Shown here one piece after another: positions 60,914 through 64,000 of a DNA stretch of 64,000 bases. Below the pieces are notes generated by a model. It did not search any database. It had not been told where the DNA came from and worked only from the letters and a program-made list of their open reading frames with translations. The stretch lies in contig MQVO02000005.1 of NCBI GenBank assembly GCA_001986395.2, positions 1,178,001 through 1,242,000 of the forward strand. The letters run 5' to 3'. This DNA comes from Irpex lacteus. Its lineage: Eukaryota > Basidiomycota > Agaricomycetes > Polyporales > Irpicaceae. The position numbers and the translations under genes are program-made. Position 1 is the stretch's first letter, and each line of letters starts with the position of its first letter.

Positions 60914-62795
60914 ATGGCCGACACAGGAGAATTCGACGACGGTGAGTTTGACTCTGACGGTCGAAGTATCATCGACGGGGCAGATCAAGAGGAGGAACTC
61001 TCTCGTCAGTTCCTCCTCCTAGGACTTCGAGACGATCTGCCTCCGCCTGTTGTCCCTCTCGGCGACCGAGCAGATATACATGATTATAAGAGAGTAAGAT
61101 ACTCTCCATTTTATTTTGGACAGGGACAGTACTTACAGTGATTTTAACAGACCTGCCGCGAGCTTCAAGTCCAGAATGGCGAATTACGCGTGTCCGTCAA
61201 GAAGCTGAAGATTGAGAACGCGAAGTTGCTTGCGGAACTCGAGACTGCCACGACCAAGCCAAAGGACGACGTCATTCCGCCCGCCTTTCAGAAGCACAAG
61301 GACAACATCGAGACAGCTTCCCGCAAGGCCGCCGTCCAAATCGATTTATTTATGAAAGAACGATACTTCCTTAATCTAGCCGCGCCCGTTATTGATTGGA
61401 AAAACCCGACGGTGCGATACGACAGCCGTGCCTCAGAAGAGAGGGCTGCAGCGGCCGAGCTGTTTGATTTCTTCAAGAAGCAGCCCTCCGCCATCGATCT
61501 CTCAACTCTCATCGGGCGAGAGAAATGGTTCGGTCCCGCGGTACGTGTGTCATCTTCTAATGTTATCATTTGTTCTTACATTCTATATCTGTCTGCAGGT
61601 TAAGTACAAGGCGATAGATCAGAAATCCAGACTCGTGGGCAACACTCTATCCGCCCTTCCTCTCGTCATCACCGCGCTGGCCAGCAGGCCAAGTGTGGTC
61701 GGAACAGCAGAATCTCGACGCAAGGATCCTCTTCTGAGGATGCTTCGTGGGAGAAGCACTGACCACGCACCGCCTGCATACTATCCTGAAGGCATAGATT
61801 TGAGCATGCCGGGCACAGACAGGCTTATATTCTATATTCCTGCCATAGGATATGTACGTGATTGATTCCCTAGCACTGTTTATTCGTAAATTCTCACCTT
61901 TAACAAGTATTTCCGAGCGGGCTTGTTTGGGAAGACATCTATTACAAGCACAAGGATCGATTCTCGGAGCAACGGGGCCAAGTGGGGCATCGACAAAGAA
62001 GGGATCACTCCGGCTAGCCTGGCAGCCATGTTCACTATTGTAAGTCCATATCACATTACACAAATTTCTATCTACTAACACAACACGTTACAGTATCGGT
62101 TTCATGTCTCCGGTGAGCCGGAATTTGACCAAAAGGAAAGCGGTCCCATCCAAGGCAGCGATCCGGATGCCGATAAGTACGACTGGGACGGTGAATACAA
62201 ACGGCTTCGACGCCTGTTTCACGAAAGTTGGCATCTTCCTGGGATGCAACAGATCGTCGGCGCAATATCAGCTGTTGCCTTTCGCGGAGTTCATCCGTCA
62301 ACTGTCGCGCACACCACCGCTGATCAAGGGGCTATGTTGGCAATAACAGAACGCAACATGCGTGCTGTTGCTAACTTCGGTGACATTATTCCCTCAGATC
62401 TTCGTAAGTACATGATTTTACTCCATAATAAATACTTATAAAAATCGATATCATTTACACTAGTACAGCTGCCCTCGAGAGCTTCGTCTTCCCCGTCCCC
62501 ATCTCCGTCCGCAACGGCCGCTGTCGCCTCCCCCACCGTCCCCCTCTCGCGAGGGCCTTCTAGTGCCGGGCCCTCTCGCATTGCTACTCCCCCTTCCGTC
62601 CCAGCCGCAGATCTCGAGCCGTTGCAGCCCCCTGGACCCGGACCCTTGCCTGTGGAGGAGGAACAGCCTCCTCCTGCACCTCCTGCAAAGAAAACCACGC
62701 GGACAAAGGCAGCCGCAGCGAAGAAGAAGGGCAAGGAGAAGGATGATGGGGATGTTGGTCAAGTTTCTACTCGTCGTTCTGCTCGTAATACGTGA
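60914..62795 (+). CDS. Second gene of the Plavaka element, function unknown
   Basis: Six exons: 60914-61093, 61151-61540, 61599-61853, 61908-62039, 62094-62403, 62464-62795; 532 residues with this start. An acidic N-terminus is followed by a coiled coil (LQVQNGELRVSVKKLKIENA), then a globular region with ALPLVITALASRPSVVG, YFRAGLFGKTSITSTRIDSR, SNGAKWGIDKEGITPASLAA and DWDGEYKRLRRLFHESWHL, and a Ser/Pro-rich then Lys/Ala-rich tail (KKTTRTKAAAAKKKGKEK). The basic tail suggests nucleic-acid binding. I recognise the core as a type found beside mobile elements in Agaricomycetes but cannot name it with confidence. Alternative in-frame starts at 60422 and 60710 would lengthen the N-terminus. It lies in the same orientation as the transposase and inside the inverted ends, so it is probably element-borne. 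Confidence 0.8.
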
Positions 62796-62960
62796 TAAAT
62801 GTACTATACTCTCATCATTGCATCGTTTCATATCATTTGAGCACAAATAACATCTAGTATTTACGCGGGAGCCATGTGCAAACGAAAGATACTATGATGA
62901 AGCTGGCCTCCGGAGGCGCTAAGGTACCGTATATATTTATAGAAGTATACTGGTATATGT

Positions 62961-63052
62961 CGCCACTATGGACTAGGTGGTATAGCACTCTATAGTAGCG
63001 CGCGTAAGCAGGTAAGCACTATAAGGCGGGGGTTCGAATCCCCCAGTGGTCC
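62961..63052 (+). tRNA. tRNA-like segment with A and B boxes (SINE-like)
   Basis: GGTTCGAATCC at 63031-63041 is a perfect Pol III B box within a T-arm of five G-C pairs (GGGGG, TTCGAAT loop, CCCCC). TGGACTAGGTGG at 62969-62980 fits the A box. The 3' AGTGG pairs with 5' CCACT as an acceptor stem. The anticodon arm cannot be folded cleanly (TATAGT with ACTATA around a 22-nt loop), so this is a degenerate or intron-containing tRNA, or the head of a SINE inside the transposon. No oligo-T terminator follows closely. Confidence 0.45.
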
Positions 63053-63259
63053 CCTTCTAAAAAGGCAATAAATTGGTAAGCCTGAAGTAGCATAAGTTGA
63101 ATGTAATAATGATAACAGTAGTGTGATCAATACAAGATAAACATGTAAGAGTAAGTCAGATAAGAACGTGAAGTACAATATAATAACAGTAAAGGTAAGC
63201 GACAATATAAAGCGCAGTAAGTAGTACAGTAAACGAAGTGTGCAAGTAAAAGTAGAAGA

Positions 63260-63310
63260 CCGATAATAGGTAAGTAAGTAAGGAAGATAAGTAAGTAAGG
63301 AAGATAATGA
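63260..63310. repeat. Low-complexity gtaagtaaggaagataa repeat
   Basis: Short direct repeats of taagtaaggaagata occur twice in succession, with further taagta units around. Confidence 0.6.
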
Positions 63311-63568
63311 AAGGAGATATGTTACCTTGAGATCTGTACATCGGGAGGTATCTGGAGGCGCAGGCCGCCTCTCGAGGCACCTCGGGGATGGCCTGCCCTC
63401 CGGAGGCGTCTAGATAAAGTGGCTGCTTCCCTAGATAAGACGTTCACGAGAAGCCTCCGGTTGATGACTCCCCCATATCCGGATAGCATCACGATCAAAT
63501 CGTTCCTCCCGACATGCCTCCTGATCTGGCATCTGCCACGAGACATCAGGAGGCAACGGGATTCCTCG

Positions 63569-63595
63569 TGAGGCGCTAAAAATTTTTCCGACACG
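63569..63595 (-). repeat. Right terminal inverted repeat of the Plavaka element
   Basis: Reverse complement of the left end at 55276-55302: GAGGCGC, an A/T run, then ATTTTTCCGACACG. Confidence 0.7.
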
Positions 63596-64000
63596 TGGCA
63601 GCACAACCCCTTCGTTTTCGTAGTTTTGAGAACATCTAGCTAAGATAAGTAGTCCTGGTGATATATGTCGACGACCTCTACTATATGCAACTTCTGTGGT
63701 AACCGTTTTGCTACTTATCTTTGCGCTATTGGCATATGGCCGCGTTCGACGCGTTCGCGCTCTGATGCTTTCACGCCCAAGGCCGCAGCATTCAAGTGGT
63801 GATCGGATATATCCTGGTTTTATTTTCTGTACAGTCCCACCATGCATGCATAGCACTGACATCGCGCATGACATTGCGTAGCAAGCCACCTCGTCGTGAC
63901 GATCCATATTAACATACGTTGTCATATTCACTTCAGGCACACCGCACTTGACCCTACGGAACTCTCTACATGTCAATGAGACGTTCCGTGCTGGGCACAC
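63596..64000. other. Right flank of the transposon
   Basis: 405 bp to the window edge. The minus strand is open across it and into the element (to 63431) but crosses the transposon end and lacks recognised motifs, so it is treated as chance. Confidence 0.4.

Larger units (their letters stand above)
62796..63568. other. 3' part of the transposon: low-complexity and palindromic DNA
   Basis: No gene. It contains GGCCTCCGGAGGCGC at 62905-62919, a tRNA-like segment (listed), an AT-rich stretch with runs of gtaagtaaggaagataa repeats (63260-63310), and further CCTCCGGAGGC and agcctccgg motifs between 63390 and 63460. Confidence 0.55.
55276..63595 (+). mobile_element. Complete Plavaka-family DNA transposon, ~8.3 kb
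   Basis: The left end (from 55276) reads CGTGTCGGAAAAAT, an A-rich 5-mer, then GCGCCTC. The right end (63595 read backwards) gives CGTGTCGGAAAAAT, TTTTA, then GCGCCTC. The two ends are therefore inverted repeats over about 26 bp with only the middle 5-mer differing. Between them lie the Plavaka transposase gene, a second multi-exon gene in the same orientation, palindromic GCCTCCGGAGGC-type motifs near both ends, and a tRNA-like segment. No clear target-site duplication flanks these ends, so the true boundary could lie a few bases away. The uninterrupted frames suggest a recent insertion. Confidence 0.7.

Noticed and set aside
63431..64000. 189-codon minus-strand frame at the right edge
   Set aside because: It crosses the transposon terminus and shows no family motif, so it is most likely accidental, though it is cut by the window and cannot be fully judged.
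1..64000. CRISPR arrays, bacterial operons or prophage
   Set aside because: No regularly spaced direct repeats and all recognised genes are intron-containing fungal genes.

Overview
The window is nuclear DNA of a filamentous basidiomycete, most likely an Agaricomycete (mushroom or bracket fungus). Almost every gene is cut by many short introns, mostly 47-70 nt with GT-AG borders. It also carries families typical of Agaricomycetes: two DUF6533 membrane proteins, a DUF6741-type protein, an F-box protein and a Plavaka DNA transposon. Exon structures were assembled by hand. For the genes given exon lists, exon lengths sum to whole codons.

Left part (1-26 kb), mostly conserved housekeeping genes: a calponin-homology/protein-kinase fusion of the Cdc7/SepH/Cdc15 type (minus strand, runs off the left edge); a 4.3-kb poorly coding stretch; a Bye1-like transcription factor (PHD, TFIIS-M, SPOC); sorting nexin Mvp1; splicing factor Prp4, divergent from Mvp1 across 133 bp; a small unknown protein; protein O-mannosyltransferase Pmt4; an Mbp1/Swi4-type APSES-ankyrin cell-cycle regulator; and an acidic protein with an EF-hand-like tail.

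Middle part (26-54 kb): an unknown minus-strand gene, a 3-kb gene-poor stretch, a DUF6741-type protein, Leo1 of the Paf1 complex, an Ataxin-10 homologue divergent from a Vma12-like V-ATPase assembly factor, a Nudix hydrolase, an F-box protein, a repeat-rich 2-kb intergenic zone (three ~150-bp repeats and a ~220-bp duplication), and two DUF6533 paralogues. The paralogues bracket phosphomannomutase (Sec53), ribosomal protein eL43 and a five-finger CCCH protein. Three introns here appear to be GC-AG.

Right part (55.3-63.6 kb): what looks like one complete Plavaka-family DNA transposon. Matching inverted ends lie at 55276-55302 and 63569-63595. Inside are an uninterrupted 14-exon transposase gene, a second 6-exon gene of unknown function, and a tRNA-like segment with Pol III A and B boxes near the right end. 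This is the most interesting object in the window.

Pmt4 and phosphomannomutase both belong to mannosylation (lipid-linked mannose transfer to secretory proteins and mannose-1-phosphate supply). Bye1 and Leo1 act on elongating RNA polymerase II. Mvp1 and Vma12 serve the endosome/vacuole. The Cdc7-like kinase, the APSES factor and Ataxin-10 relate to cell cycle and cytokinesis. These genes are interspersed and not organised as a cluster.
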